64,000 bases of DNA, taken from positions 2,852,001 to 2,916,000 of the forward strand of contig NC_135200.1 of NCBI RefSeq assembly GCF_050948175.1. Reading direction: 5' to 3'. The notes beneath the pieces are model-generated. The model was not told where the DNA came from. It worked only from the letters and a program-made list of their open reading frames with translations, and searched no databases. Both the position numbers and the translations under genes were made by a program. This stretch comes from Xylocopa sonorina. Lineage: Eukaryota; Arthropoda; Insecta; Hymenoptera; Apidae. The number at the start of each line of letters is the position of its first letter. Position 1 is the stretch's first letter. Of this stretch, positions 50,301 through 64,000 are shown piece after piece.

Positions 50301-52790
50301 ATCCCGCTCGGGTCAAGAATGCGAGTTGAGATCAGAGGAGTCAATTGAATTGGAGTAACTTCACTTGTGCGAACATGAATTTCGAGCGACTGGGAGGTCT
50401 TCGTCGGACAGCGGCTATCTTTTTAAAATGTACTTCAAATCGAGGAACAGTGGAATGAACAGTAATTTCGTGCTTGAAGCTTGGAAAGATATTTTCCAAG
50501 TCGAATAAAATGCCAGCTTTGAGTTGGTCAAGTGGGCTATTCAAATTGAAGGCTTTATTTAAGAAAGGAGGAAGCTTAGAGATGAATCGTGCATCTTGCT
50601 AGCGAAGGAAGAAGACAAATACTTTAAGTCCCTTATCACTAATTCTTAGTTTTTCGCTAATTCTTAAAACTATTTTATCGCTACTCTTTATTATTGTTTG
50701 CGTGAACTGCACTTGGTTGGTAGCGAAAAGGTCGCTTTAAGAATCAAACTGTCACAAATCCAACGCGTACAATATAAAAAATGTGCATATATTTCTTACA
50801 TGTATACGTATACAACGATTAAACAAATTTAAATGTTCAATTTTGTGTTCCTTAAAAAAATACTTTATTCGATAAAAAAATAAATAACTCAAAAGTACGT
50901 TTCGTCGAATACTCGATGCGAACAATCTACAGTGACTGTAATAAATCACACTTTTATTGGAAGCAACAGAAAAATCTCCTTTTCCACCGATAACAATATT
51001 TCCCTTTGATAGCAGCCTGTCGTACAAGTTCCGGCTGTTACTTGGTTCGTGCAGAACGAATATGAAAGGACCCCTTTTCGTGTCACGTGGATTGATAGAC
51101 AAAGAGAAAACATTACACAGTTCCACGAAATCTACTCTTTCTCGCGATACGAGAAACTATTGAAGGTACGTAAGTCAATTGCTTTCGTTGGAATGTCAAG
51201 TTCTTATCACCTCCTTCTACTTAAAGGAAATCTGCACGAATTTCCGTAAAACGCGCATAGCCAAAATGCGTATAGCTAATTTTACCAAGCTTTTAATACG
51301 AAAGTATTCGTTTGAGTCAAAGTGGTCCATTTTGCGGGGCGAAATGATTTCTTGGAAGCGGAGTGGAGAGTAACGAGCAAATAGCCTGACGAAATTACGG
51401 CTCGCACCGACGGAAGTTCAACGAACACTTCCTTCGAGCTCATTTCCCGGTTAGACTTTTATTTGCCCGCATTTCACTGGGATTTCGGAGGAAGTTATGT
51501 GGGTCAATTAACCCTTCGTTCCAGTACCACTCATATATGAAACCCTTTTTTCAAACTGTTGACTAGTATGAAAAATATTGCCTTTTATTTTATTGATACA
51601 TAATTTTTTTCCGAGTAATATGTTAACAGTGGAATGCATTGAAATAATTATGTGATAATTTATAATACTCTGAGATTTGTTAATATTGTAGCATATTAAT
51701 ATTTAATATATGTAAGATAATTGATTGAGAGTTAAATCGACTTGTTTTGTAAACGATAAAAGCAATTTGTTTCGCTAGACAAACGAAACGGTTGAAACTG
51801 AAGTTTCATCGTAAGAGAAATATTGTACGAAATTGAGAGAATGGAGGGAAGTTCGCAAAGTTAATCTCGAGAATCTTCACAAAATTAAGTTTCACGGATT
51901 TCTCGTTTACTTCAAATACGTCCGAAAATATACACCCGATTCTATGTCTAATCCACGTTATTTACTTCTATGGAGGAAAACAAATTAGATTTCGACGCTG
52001 CGCGCGAGTTAACAGACTTTCGTGTTTGCTTTACATTTCGTTCGTTAAACGGAGCGGCACGGATCAAAGGAGGAAAACTAAAAGGAGGCGGAAAAACACA
52101 TTCGCGCTTTTCCACCAGTCGCGAGTTTCCAAGCGAGTTCACAGTTTTTCAACCGCAAATATAAATACACCGTTCGAGTTAATTAGACTCCCTCATCGCG
52201 GCAACAACATTTCATACACATCCTTTGCCTCGGAGGCGAAATGCAAAATATCGTAGAAGCCGATGGAACTAAACTCGCGAAAAAACATTGGAATCTTTGG
52301 TGTACAATAAAATGTTTTGGTAACAAGTACCATGGACGCACATTTTATTCATCGTTTCGATGCAAATGTTACGCATACAAAGACCTCTTGTTCACCCGTA
52401 TCCGCATTTACTATTTAGCAACGACGGCTCAGTAATTACGGTAAATATCAGCTTTCTATTTGCGAGTATCTACGGTCCCCGATCGCTGCGCAATATTCTT
52501 CAACGCGTGCCGTGTAAGGTCGCAGAAGCGTCGACTGAAGAAAAATCAAACCTAGCCAGGGATGTATCGACACAGCCTCGGACTTATTACACGCGTCGAC
52601 GTTAGATACAAGACTGAAGCCGCTTCTAATTACATAATTTACTTTTGTTTTATCAATGAACACAGAAATAGAAGATTGGTTACTTTTGAATATTTACTTT
52701 TTTTCTAATTTCAATAAGTTTGAAAGAACGATATTAGGACTATTAAACTGAACTATCCAGATTGATATACAAAATTATCCGCCTTCGAAT
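44321..52790. other. 5' intron or intergenic DNA, no exon recognised
   Basis: Both strands were read for coding and splice signals without a convincing exon. GC-richer patches at 45420-45760, 48300-48610 and 49200-50340 give overlapping open frames on both strands, none with a family signature. A donor-like word exists on the minus strand near 46975 (CAA/GTAAGT) but has no supported exon. Confidence 0.45.
47720..47740. repeat. (GC)n alternating tract
   Basis: Ten uninterrupted GC dinucleotides, a sequence type able to adopt left-handed DNA. Confidence 0.95.
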
Positions 52791-52796
52791 TTCTTA

Positions 52797-52877
52797 ATTG
52801 GTTCCGTGCTTAACTTGAGATCGATACAAATCTGTACATTTCCAAAGATTAATTAAGAAAACATTGAAAATAAGAAC
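52797..52877. repeat. Short dispersed repeat, copy 1
   Basis: It shares the ordered words TTGGTTCCGTGCT, TGTACATTTCC, GATTAA and GAAAACATTGAAAATAAGA with the stretch at 59829-59937. Copy 1 lacks about 25 bp present in copy 2. The element class is unknown. Confidence 0.7.
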
Positions 52878-52879
52878 AT

Positions 52880-55800
52880 AATTATAGAATGTTCGATCAC
52901 TGTCATTCTCCAAAGATTGATTTGTTTTTCCTGAGATAGGTAGAAGAACCTAATCAATGGAAATTTAATAATAATATTCGCGACTTGGTGCTAACATGCC
53001 ATTTTTTATGAATATTCAAAGCAGAATTTTATTATTCATCGTTATTAAAATATAATTTGCATGCAAGCGCAATGGAAACTGCAATTCTTCTCGATTTAAT
53101 CGCAACGATAAATGAAATCGCAGAAATGAATGCGACTGAAAATTAACGCGAAAGACAATAAGATCCATGAAATTCCATAAAATTCTTCGGCAAACCATTT
53201 CTCTTTATCTTCACTGAATGAAAAACAGAGCGAACCAATATTTCATCTCGATCCATTAAGGCTGAACGTTTCGTCACAAATCAACGATACATCAGCAATT
53301 ATTTCCAGTCAATTTATAATATTGAATTAAATCGAGTGAAAAAGAAAATAGCCGACGAAATGTTCCATTAACTTGCGCTGGCCTTAATAGGGGGTACTTT
53401 ACGGAATCATGCACCAGCTACCCACGTAAAATCCCTACATACATAATCCTACGTTACTTGTAACATTCCATTAAATTTGAGAAGCAACTCACGACCAGTA
53501 AAAAATTACGGACGCAAGTAGACTCGTATACTTGGTTCCTCGAGTAATAGATACGTAAATGCGCGGTAATAAAGTCAATGAGGGATTGAAAAGTATCCCT
53601 GAATCGTATCGCGGCGCGAGATCAACGACGGCGTTGCGCGCCCTTAGTATATGCGACACTGCACGTGGCGACGCTAGCTGTAATCGCACGTGGGCATGAA
53701 AGCCGAAGAGCGCCCACACATCACGTCGGATTCCCGTCCGGCCTTCGAGTTTCCCGACTGCTCTATACGCGATATTCACACTCGCCACGTTCACATGTGT
53801 ACACCGTACACCCTATACCCCCACTCTCTATCCCGTTCTCCATCTCATTTACTTTCTCTGATCACCCTCTGCATCTCTCTCTCCCTCTCTCTCTGTCCCT
53901 CTCGCTTCCTTTCGCGTCCTTCGTTCATCTTCCCATCTTTTTCTTTCCCGCATGACACACGCCACATTCCCCCTATTGCACGATCTTTCGTTATATACGA
54001 TGCAATCGTGCAGCTACGAATGTTGTAAATACGCGGCCGTGCCCTGTTCAGAATCCACTTACATAGATGCTTTCAACCTACTTTACCTAGTTCAGGAGGT
54101 AAGCTGTGCGATGTTTCCTGGGTAATGCCCTGGATATTGTTTCGGTAAATGGCGCCGCTGACATCGCGGAATCGGGAACAGAATGGGCTGACCTGTTCGC
54201 GCGCGCTGTTCTAATCCCCTTCGACTTAATCTCAAAATAATGGATCATTGGTGCAACTTTAAAGGTAATTAAAACATTGCGTGCCAAGATAAGAGAATTT
54301 CATGAATGTTTCCCTGGAGGACAAAGTAGAAATTTTGTTTGCTCATTTTAAACAACTTGTTTCGTTAATAGAAGTCTTTCATTTGCACGTGGTGTTATTA
54401 ACATTACGTCATAGATAGAAAATACGGATGACATGGCACGGGATGTGTCACCTGAAAAACGTAAAGCTTAAAGAAGAAACCAGGAGTATAGTCCGCGCGA
54501 CGAGAAAGTGTGATCTAACACAACTTCCGGTACACCAACCTCTAAACAGTCCAATGTAATGATTGCAACGAGAGAAACTTCGTTCTCAAATTCCCGATCA
54601 ACGACGTGTACTTGGATTTTAAAGCTTTTCGAAGGCCTGCGACGAGAACGTGTCCGCCAGCTTCGAAGTTTCATCCTACTTTCTGAACAATCGGCTAGCA
54701 AGATAACGGCACACCCTAGCTCGACACGTTGGAAGCCGTTCAAAAGACGCGCGTCCCTTTGTCGAGGCAACCCTCGCCGTTCTTCGACGACCCGGTGCTT
54801 TTGGATAACGGTAGGATCGACCCAGTTTTCGCCCTGTATCTCGGATAAGACTGTTCCCCGAGGGAGGGACGCGAGACCTAGGCAAGGGAAGCGAATTAAC
54901 GCGAATTATCTTTTCAGGAGCAGCGACGAATACGAATATCGCGATTAACCGTCTTGAGTAAAACGGACGCGCTGCGCGTGAGGATAATTCCGATCCCTTC
55001 CAGTTGTGGCAGAGTCAGTTTCTAATGTTAGGCTCGCGTAAAAAGACAATTCACGGTGAATCTTGTTTGCAGCCACATAGCGCAACAATGCTGGTGAAAC
55101 CTTGGGATAATTATCTTTCTAAACATGGCCTGCACACGGAAGGCTTGCTAACGGTTATAGCGTCAACTCTAGCTGCACAAATTGCAGCACGCGAAAGCCT
55201 TCAAATTTTATATCTCGTTTCCTTGTCCTTCGACGCTTTCGGCTATACGTTTTGCAACTGATTTTAGCTGAAATAAATAGGCGCTGCGAGAACCAAGGAT
55301 TATTACGCATGTATGTAATCGAGGATCTTGCTACCTGTCGCAGGCAACCAGTTTTACCCATACATATGTAAATGTCGAACACAATAGCGAATAAAGTTTG
55401 CGAGACACAATCATAATGTAGCAACGCGAGGTACCGTCGTTAACGCGAGAACAAGAGACGCGACAAGCCAGGAATCGACAACGGAAATCAGCAGGAAAAG
55501 TTGAACAACGCCGTGGGTATCTGGCCAGTGACCTCGATCGCAACAACGACGCAACAATAATTGCCAAACGGCAAGAACAGTTACGAGGAACAGGGATCAG
55601 CACTCTCTCTAAATTCCAAGAGATACGTAGGTACACGTCGAGGCAATCGTGCGCGCGTTGCACCGGCAGACCTTTCTCCGGATTCCTTTCACGGGTCGAG
55701 CAGAAGCCAGCGCGTGCAACCGAGCCTGTGCTGCAGGTGCCGTGTACGCGAATCGATTTGCGCCGCGGCACGTTCTCGTCGCGGATTAACGCGGCCCCGA

Positions 55801-58800
55801 GATAAATGCCCGCTGGCACGGTCCGAGCGGCGCGCGTTTCGCAAATAAAAGCCGGAAACGTTGGCCCGTCAGTTCCGCAACACCGTCGAAGGACGACCGA
55901 GCGTATTCATAGAAACGCCAGAAGTTTCATTGCTGAACGGACGGGGAACTGGCGAATCGTCGACCCTCTTCTCTGCGAGAGTACCAAAACTCCAACGATT
56001 GTTCGAGCCAAATGACCAAGTTTTAATATACAGAGGAGAGTTCGAGATGGTTGTAACGTGGCTTTTTCGAACTTGTGATACGTACGGTAAATATGTGTGT
56101 TTGGAGGGTAGATTCTGTAGATTTAAGTTAGACTAGGTTAGGTTCGGTCAGATTGTTGTTAGATCACAGTTTTCCAAACTGCTGTGTTCCGCAAACGATC
56201 ACTATTTCACGAAAAACTACGAGAGCGACATAGAGGACAAACAAAACACTGTCCTTTATCATTAAAATTTGAAAGCAATTTTTATTTTGTTTACCTAATA
56301 CATCTGTGTTATCATTTGTTATGATTCAAAACTGGAATTTGCACTAGTGTTTCTAACAAATTTTCGGACTTAAAAAGCGTTCCGCGCTGGGGAACGTTTC
56401 GAAGACACTGGATTATTGTGGTCACTTTGATGATTGCAGCGTGGGTTTATCTGGTTGCGATTTATGTTCTCAGACTAGATCTTGTGAATTTATAAGGGTT
56501 AAAACGAAGTAATCTGCGCCGTTTTAAAGTAAAAATAATTTCGTTTTACATTTTTTCACTATAAATCACTTCTATGCGACACGCTATTACGATTATATTT
56601 ATTAGTCCCGCTTAGCGCACCCTCTGATCATTAAGGTGTGCATCGCACATTATACCTCATCGAATAGGGTTACTATAAATTTTCCAACCTTTGCTTTTTT
56701 CTAAATATAAACTAAATGTGTCAATTGCAAACGTATCATACCAGATTGTGTAACATGAAATATTCAAGGGTATCGGAAACCTAATAATAGCAATCCAACT
56801 TAAAATTTCATATGAATTAATATTTCAATCCACTTTATCTCCAATCAGTTCATACATTTATAACTGTAATATATTAATAACAACATACACTTGACAAAGT
56901 AATTGTAAAAATACTTTTTAAATTGCAGCTCTGTGATTCGAAACAAGCGACAAATTCCCAAGCAGATTTTAAAGCGTGGCTAATTGCCTGAATATATGAA
57001 ACCAGATACAATTTATCCGAACAATCAAATTACAAAATAATTAACGAAACACAATAACGGTTGTTGGTACAAACCGAGAGAAATGAACAAATCGCGTGTT
57101 TTTTTCGCTGTTAAACGTCCGACGATAATCTCCCGATAAGCACGTGAATTAATTCAGTGTGTCGACTGTACGCGCGAATGTGTGCACCGCGGAACCATAA
57201 GATTACGCTCTTAGCTCGTTGAATGGATTAAAGTCGAAGTGTGACGGCTGGTTTATTTAAATGATGCGTTTACGAACGATGACGGCGCAGCTGAAGTATT
57301 CGCGTGACGCGCTCCGTTAATCGCTCGCTTCATTTTCGTGCAATGCAAAAGCAACGGGCCCGGTTGTTTCGTGATCGAGCCGTGAGTGTCTTCGCGCTCA
57401 TTAAAAAACGCTCTTTGGTCCGCGCGTCCCGTGACGCGATCGCGGTCGACGTGAAGTTCTTTGCGCGGGATAAAAGAGAGAAGATCGTCACCGATGCGGC
57501 GTTTGAAGTTTCAGTTCACGACGCTAAAACGGATTTTAATAGTTCTTTCATACCTTTAGTCTTGGAATTTTGTTTCCGCGAGGAGGTGCAATATTAAAAG
57601 CGAATGTTGTGTATATGCAGATCGTTTGTACAGAGACGAGTCAAGTCTGCTGGAAATTGTCTTCCATTATACGGAGGATGTCCGTAGTGAGCGACTATAA
57701 TGGAAAAGAGGGTTAATCTTCGGTATGCAAACTGGGTCGTTGGTAGCAGAAGCGAAATTTCGCTGATACGCAGAGGAGCCGGAGAGCCAGTGTATATAAT
57801 TTCGGAAATTATAGGATAATATAACCGATGGTGGTTACGCTTTTCGATGTAACCTTAAATTCGTTCGGTTCTCTGAAAACTTAGGATAATAGGAAACATT
57901 GGAGACGAAAGACTGACCAACGTGGATTGCCACTGTCGCGGTAATTTCTTGACAGAGTACTTTTCTACGGACACAGAGCCTACTTAATCATTAAATGAGA
58001 GATAAGCGAATGGAATAATTTGCATCAAGCACAATTCCTCGTATTATGGTGTGCAATGACGTAAGGAATAAACGAGAGACAGTCGACTAACACTATAAAG
58101 TGAATTATTACGAAAGTTATTTTTTTCTCAAATAAAAGTTACTGATAGAGAAATATGTAACGAAATTATTCTAATAATGGTTTTCTTTCCATTTCGTTCA
58201 TTTGCACATGCTAGCGACATCGTAAAAGTGGTAGACGTGTAGGTATATACCGGGAAAAGATAACGCTACGCATTTCACAGTTAATTCCACGCGACTGCAT
58301 AACTATACCGCGGCACAGGTATATCAGAACGTGGCACACGTACGCGGTTCCTCGCGTACGTGTGTACAGAGAAGTCCAACACGGAGTTCGAGCTGCTCGA
58401 CTGCCGGTGTTCGTCGATCAATACCACGCCATGCCCGAGGAACAGAGAGAGATCAGATGTCGAGCGAAACAGAAAACCGAGACCGGGCCCCGGGTATTGT
58501 AGTGGCTTGGTGGATGTCAGCGGTGGGACACTCGGAATCGTCGATTCCGCTGCCTAAACCGGGGATCCACCGGCAAAATTATTCACCAGCGACGAATAAG
58601 CGGCGCCTCTGTCGAGGATCGACCGTTTAGCCCTTTGAATTCGAGCACGGACACAGCCAGCTCCGCAGGGGATACACGAGTGTCAATTTTTCGAATGTCC
58701 CGCGCGCTGAATTCCCTGCTATTCCTTCTTTCCGTGTGCGCTGTTCCTCGTTATTTCAAATACTATATTGCGGATTCTTTAGTTCGTGGTTCGACACTCT

Positions 58801-59825
58801 ACTTTGATACGCGAAAAGTTTGCTCGGATATTTATCGAGAAACAATGGAATCATCGATTTGATAAAATTCTCTGAAATTTGGAGTTTTATCGTTCCCAAA
58901 TTCGTAGACTTTAACTGTCGTCGAGAGATTAGATTAGAGATTTAATTTCCTCGACATATGTTTGTTCCGCCTGGTATTTGTTCTGGCTTTGTGTACCAAA
59001 ATTTAAGCCGATTATCCAGTATTTCTTTACCAAACAATGGTAGATCGTAAAATAGATACTTGAACATATGTAACTAGTTTGTAGGGGGAACTCTGAAACG
59101 TTGCGTTTTTTCAATTACGTACTCGAACGATTGCATAGAGAAATACATTCGTGTTCGTAGCCATCTAATTAAAAACGGCTAGGGGGGGAAAAATTCCACT
59201 TACCATCACCCGTTAATTCTCAATCTAAAAAACTCTGAAAGCATCCACTCGTAATTTTTTTCCACCGCTACAAACTTTTAACATAATTGCGATCCAAGAA
59301 TCCCGTGAATGTAACCGTACTTCGTATTATTTTTGCATGGAATGTCTTCCAAAAAATTGTCTCGATTTAACAACATATTATATGTGTACGCACATTCAAC
59401 AAGTGCCATCAAGAAATCATAAAATATTATTTTCGCGTTATTAAGAAAATTTAAATATTATATTATATTTTAAAAACGGTGTGAAAAGTCCATTTAACAG
59501 CTTTAAATAATTCTTCTTCTTTTCTACAGTATAAATATGATATTTTTACACTTTCATTCATAATATACAATAATATGCCAATTAAATATCAGCGCCACTG
59601 AAGTATATCTTAAAAAAGACCTTAAAAATATTGGAAAACAGACACAGAACGTTCCTTTTGCCGACAATTGTACGAGCGCAATTGTTATAATGAAAAGTTC
59701 TCCGACAATGAAAACGTTTCTTTTATCGACACATTTAAACACTGCATTAAAGCTCCGAGCAGACACTAACGAATACATATTCAAGGCTTATGAACAGAAA
59801 ACCGGCGACTGTACAGGTATCCCTC
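52880..59825. other. 5' intron or intergenic DNA, no exon recognised
   Basis: No exon could be supported. GC-richer patches at 53600-53760, 54480-54900, 55430-55980, 57250-57560 and 58320-58700 give chance frames. A pyrimidine-rich stretch lies at 53815-53945. A good minus-strand donor (GATG/GTAAGT) near 59206 could belong to an untranslated exon, but no coding frame supports it. Confidence 0.45.
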
Positions 59826-59828
59826 GAA

Positions 59829-59937
59829 TAACATTGGTTCCGTGCTATTCAAAACCGTGCAATTCAAAACTCAAGATTCATACAAATTTGTACATTTCGT
59901 TCCAAGGATTAACTAAGGAAACATTGAAAATAAGATG
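59829..59937. repeat. Short dispersed repeat, copy 2
   Basis: The longer copy of the repeat at 52797-52877, in the same orientation. It contains an internal near-duplication of CCGTGC(T/A)ATTCAAAA that is missing from copy 1. Confidence 0.7.
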
Positions 59938-59939
59938 GC

Positions 59940-62900
59940 TGTTGTAAAATTTTGGCTTTAGAAAAACAACATAAAATTCCTTCAATTTAGAAAAGTGAAA
60001 GTTAAAGATATTAAAGGTAAAATTTGATAAACGTGATAATTTCTTAATTACGTATTATATTACGAAATTTAATGGTAATATACATATCGAGGGATATCTG
60101 TGTATTAAAAATGTCAATAAAGAAATAAACGAAAGAAATTTCGAAACTCGAATATACCAAAGGAAAACCACCTTAATATTTCATCCCTTGTTCCCCATAG
60201 ATCGCGAAAAACTCGAATTACTTTAGACAGAAAAATTGCCTCTCCCCCTTTTCTCCCTAACAGTCACTGCTGACAGAAAACGCGTAGGGTTATCGACCCG
60301 CAGTCCCGTAGGTCGAATTCCCGGCTTTTCTTGTTCCTTTCCTCGAGAATCCGCTACCGACGCTACCCCCTCCAGCGCGATCGTTGCCGCCACTTCTGGC
60401 AGGAATGAAAATGGGGCTGCTACAAGACGATGCGCGCTTTGCGATCAGACCATGGGTGGAGCGGTGCGGATCACAGTTTTACTGGCAATTCTTAGACGCA
60501 TAGCGGTTAGCACTTTCCGTAGTCTGGATGATGTCTAAAGATACGAACGGGGCGTGGTCGTCGCGGAACTATTGCTGGCTTCTTTGAGGAACATCTACGG
60601 AGACGAAGGGGACTCGATTCGAGTTCGAAGCGACATCTTAAGTCGAGGCATCGATCGGTACGGTAATTTGTTCTTAACATCTCTACGACGATTATTATCT
60701 GCTAACGGTTACAATTCTATGAATGAGGAATTTAGGATTTCTGTGGTCCGCAATTGTGTAGCTGTTAATGTAAAATTTGTCTAGCGCAAGCGTGTGGTTC
60801 TTTGCATAATTTACGTAGAACTACTCGAGTATCTCGTGAACGTAGCTCCTTGCGAATATATCTTCTTGTATAGGCTGTAAAGATTAGTGGCTCGCACATG
60901 GCCAACCGAGTTTTCGATGCTCACGCGCGCGTCCCACATTACACATCGGGCGTATAGCGTCTTCCTTTCGCTGGAATGGAACTGATAATCCTTTTCGCAG
61001 CTGGTACCAGCGGCGAATGCAAAATAAGCTCCTCCGAAAACCGGCGTACGGGTACGTGTCTTCGTTTACGTAATCGTATCGACGGGGTGGAAGGCGTGCG
61101 AGGAGGAGGAAGAAGTGGGAGAAGAACGAAAAGAAAAAAGAAAGAAACGAGGGTAACAAACGAGTAGCGCGGAGAAGGGGTTCGGGGGTGGGGAGTAGGG
61201 GGTTCGAAAAAGAGGACGAAGAAGTTGGCGACGCGCCACAACGTAAAGGGCGTCGGTGAGGCGGACAGCGCGGGGGAAAGAGACGAAATATGGAGCAGGA
61301 ATGAATGTTCCCTGAACCTGGAGCCATCCTCGATGCGGATGCGCGGATAAAGGGTTGAAAGAGCGGCGACGAGGAAGTCGGAAGGGTTTTCAAGCTACTT
61401 GCTGGCTGGTAACGCCCAACGTATCCGAAGAACGGTTTCCGCTGTTCATTCACGAGGGGTATCTAGCAAGCGTGTGTCGCCCGAAACGGTGAGAACGAAC
61501 CAAGCAGACGTTATGCGGCCCAACTAAATGGGATCCGATTTAGAAACGGGACGTGCGAATCGATCGACGCTGTTTTATCATATAGAAATTGTACCGCGGC
61601 CGTGTTGGAAAGAGCTCGTTTCAGGGTTTGTAGGTTTGTGGCACTCGCCGTTCGAACAGACTAAGATTTCGTCAACGTGTCATTGGCGTTACGACAAAAT
61701 GAACCGTTAGCAAATAATTTGTATAGTTTGTGGGAAACTTTACTGCTGTACGAGAATGTTAGCCCATTTATGTTCTTGAGTTTATTATAAACTAGTAATT
61801 ATAGTTATTATATGCATAGATAGGAAAATGAATTTGTAGGTTTTACCCAAATTTTGTCGAAAACCAAATGCTTTTAAATTATCGAAAACAAAATCCTGAA
61901 AATCCACGATGGAAGAATCCAGATTGTCCTAAATAATTTTTTAGAAAATTATTCGATAGTCTTTTCGAGAACATTCGGATTATACAAAAAAAAATATTCC
62001 CTATATTTAAATATTACTATACACGTTAAAATCAAATACTTCTGTTCTATAAAATTTGAAAAATGAAATTGGGTAAATACCAAATCAGATTCGTTTGTAA
62101 AATGAGAAACCACTCACTCGATACGTGATTCAAGACTTTTGCGTTCTAAAAGGTACTGCACATTGAATTTTTGTCAGGACTAACAGCAATCGAAGGGCAG
62201 AATTTTCGCGAAAGGTTCCAACGTGAGCGAAACGAAAAATCGGGGACGCGACTAAGCTCGTCGTAATTATAAGCGACGCTTAAAATACACGGACCACCGA
62301 AGTAGTAGTCGATCCACGCTAGTGCGAAGCCTTATGCTAGAATGATAATTTCTTCTCGCTCTGTTTATGCCGTTCAGCGACCACCGATCGATCGAGAACT
62401 ACGCGAGCAACTAAAAATGATGCTAAACCCTCGGAAGGACACACGATTAGATAAAATCCATTTCTTAAATAGATTTCCCGAGGTAAATTACGTCTATAAT
62501 TATCTAGCGCTTAGCTTTAACCATCATGAGGCCAGTTAAGCTTAGATTAATCGACTTTGTGCAACTCGAATTCAAGTGTAGCTTGAAACCACTTTACTAA
62601 CGTGAATTTATTACTCATCTAAATTGACTTAAAACATCCCTTCAAATCTTAAATAAAGCGATCTCTTTCGCTGATCATCAAAATACACGAATTGTGAAGA
62701 TGTAAAAAAATTTGTAGAGTAATGGCCACGAATTCAAATCCTCCGGCTTCGAATCGATCTATCGTCGCCTCGTTTCCATTTGTCTCTCCTCGAGTGCGTA
62801 CGATTACAAACGAGGAAAGAAGACACGGTGCGATGGAGCGAAAAGAGAGGAGAGACGCCATTAGAATCGCGTCAAAGAGCGTTGTCCGAGTGTGGGCTCT

Positions 62901-64000
62901 GTTCGGGAAAAGTTGAAAAAGGGACGAGGAGCGTGGGCTGATCTAATTACTCGCGCTTCGATGATCGAACGAGCGAATTGAAAATACCACGGTGGACTAA
63001 TTAGAACAAATGTTTGACTGGGGGGTTGGTATTGCTATTGCTTGCGCGCGCGCGCGCGTAGCGTGAAAATTACGCTGGATTTCGAGAGGAAGAGCAGAAA
63101 TCGCGACGGGTGAAAGGGATTCCCAAGTAAATGAGACTTCACTCCGGGAGATGAATTCGGGACGTGAAAGTGCTTACTTTCGTCGCGCTCGATGCCCTTG
63201 TCTGCGACGCGCGTACGAAACCGCGGTTGCATTTCCTTGATCGGTTACGTACTGTATTAACGCTTCGTTTATTTTTTTCTTTTTTTATCTGAAGGTAAAA
63301 TCGTTTTGCGTTCTTTTCCTTGGAATACTAACTGCTGTTCGCGTCAATTTAATTGGAGGTCAGTTAATTAATCTCTTCAATGCTAGTGAATTGCATCTGT
63401 TTGCATTATATCTATACATACGTTATATCAAGTTTTTAACATATAAAAAATGATTTGACTTCAAGTTTTTTAATACAATCTGCTGGATGGCAGTCTTGTG
63501 TTCACTCGAGTCGAATTACTCGAAATCGTGTAAAAATATTTCCAACGAAACGCCACATCTTAACCCAACTAACTAATTCAATACTTAATTTTAATAAACA
63601 TCTGTCAAGCGAATGAACCGTGGCCGAAGCAAAAACAAGCTCATTAAATCAATTGCACCGATTTCATCGAAATACCTATATTTACTTTACCAATCTACGT
63701 ATTCGTAATGTATCAACAGACGAAACAATAGATAACAGCGACGCGGAAGCGTGTATTTTCATAAAACGAAGGAAAACAGCTAGAGAAAGTCAGCATCGGC
63801 CGATCGACGTCGAAATGCCACTCGCACTCTGCTAGGAGTTCATCAGGGGAACGCGACGTTTCGTGAAACGAAAAGAATCGAATGGCTGACGATCGGGTCT
63901 TAAACGGTTAAACGTAGCCGACCTTAACGATGCCAGCGAAACGAGCGCGACGCGAGAGACGAAGCGAGGTCGCCGCGGAGTAATTATATCATCGTCGCTA
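59940..64000. other. 5' intron or intergenic DNA, no exon recognised
   Basis: Open frames at 60236-60538 (plus) and 60884-61453 (minus) lie in GC-rich DNA and overlap frames on the other strand or low-complexity runs. None shows a domain. A minus-strand frame with Met at 63230-63232 followed by a weak donor (GAAA/GTAAGC near 63175) is the only exon-like object and remains unsupported. Confidence 0.4.
63044..63058. repeat. Short (GC)n alternating tract
   Basis: About seven GC dinucleotides after a G-run and TATTGCTATTGCT. Confidence 0.9.

Noticed and set aside
55331..55819. 162-codon minus-strand frame
   Set aside because: Composition is Arg/Cys/Ser-rich without family signature, and the donor-like word at its end gives a phase that does not fit the next known exon.
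60884..61453. 189-codon minus-strand frame
   Set aside because: It crosses Phe/Ser/Pro low-complexity runs from a purine-rich tract and has no recognisable domain.

Overview
The window is insect nuclear DNA, most likely from a bee or another hymenopteran. It is AT-rich with many retained CpGs, GC-richer coding exons, long introns, simple repeats and scattered AGGTTAGG-type words. I saw no prokaryotic features, rRNA, convincing tRNA, CRISPR array or transposon protein. The organism call is inference from composition and from the one recognisable gene.

Left part (1-17.9 kb): no conserved protein gene was recognised. A degenerate 45-bp (15-codon) tandem repeat at about 3.7-4.1 kb is open on both strands. 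From about 4.98 to 16.4 kb lies a large imperfect inverted repeat. Its left arm is about 2.4 kb and its right arm about 4.7 kb, because the right arm keeps about 1.9 kb that the left arm lacks. Between the arms are about 4.3 kb of unique DNA with nested tandem duplications and an outward-facing TATA-bearing hairpin. From the spacer into the right arm runs an apparent spliced RNA gene on the + strand (about 10.44-12.85 kb). It has a GC-rich first exon, good splice sites, an AATAAA signal and a 57-codon ORF that is continuous across its last intron.

Middle part (23.0-44.3 kb, minus strand): the C-terminal 820 codons of one gene, built here from six exons at 44320-44077, 42028-41808, 39978-39783, 36235-35891, 27747-27493 and 24218-23017. 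Every junction has GT/AG borders and matching phase, and the total length is an exact multiple of three. The last exon carries a MYND-type zinc finger and a C-terminal block that I recognise as the apical junction component 1 homolog (AJM1) family, whose C. elegans namesake sits at apical epithelial junctions. The upstream exons are low-complexity (Ser/Pro, poly-Gln, His/Gln) with short conserved-looking islands. The start codon was not located.

Right part (44.3-64 kb): no convincing exon was found on either strand. It holds microsatellites, two GC alternating tracts and one short dispersed repeat. It is probably a long 5' intron of the same gene and/or intergenic DNA. The most interesting unexplained unit is the inverted repeat at 5-16.4 kb with its spliced RNA.
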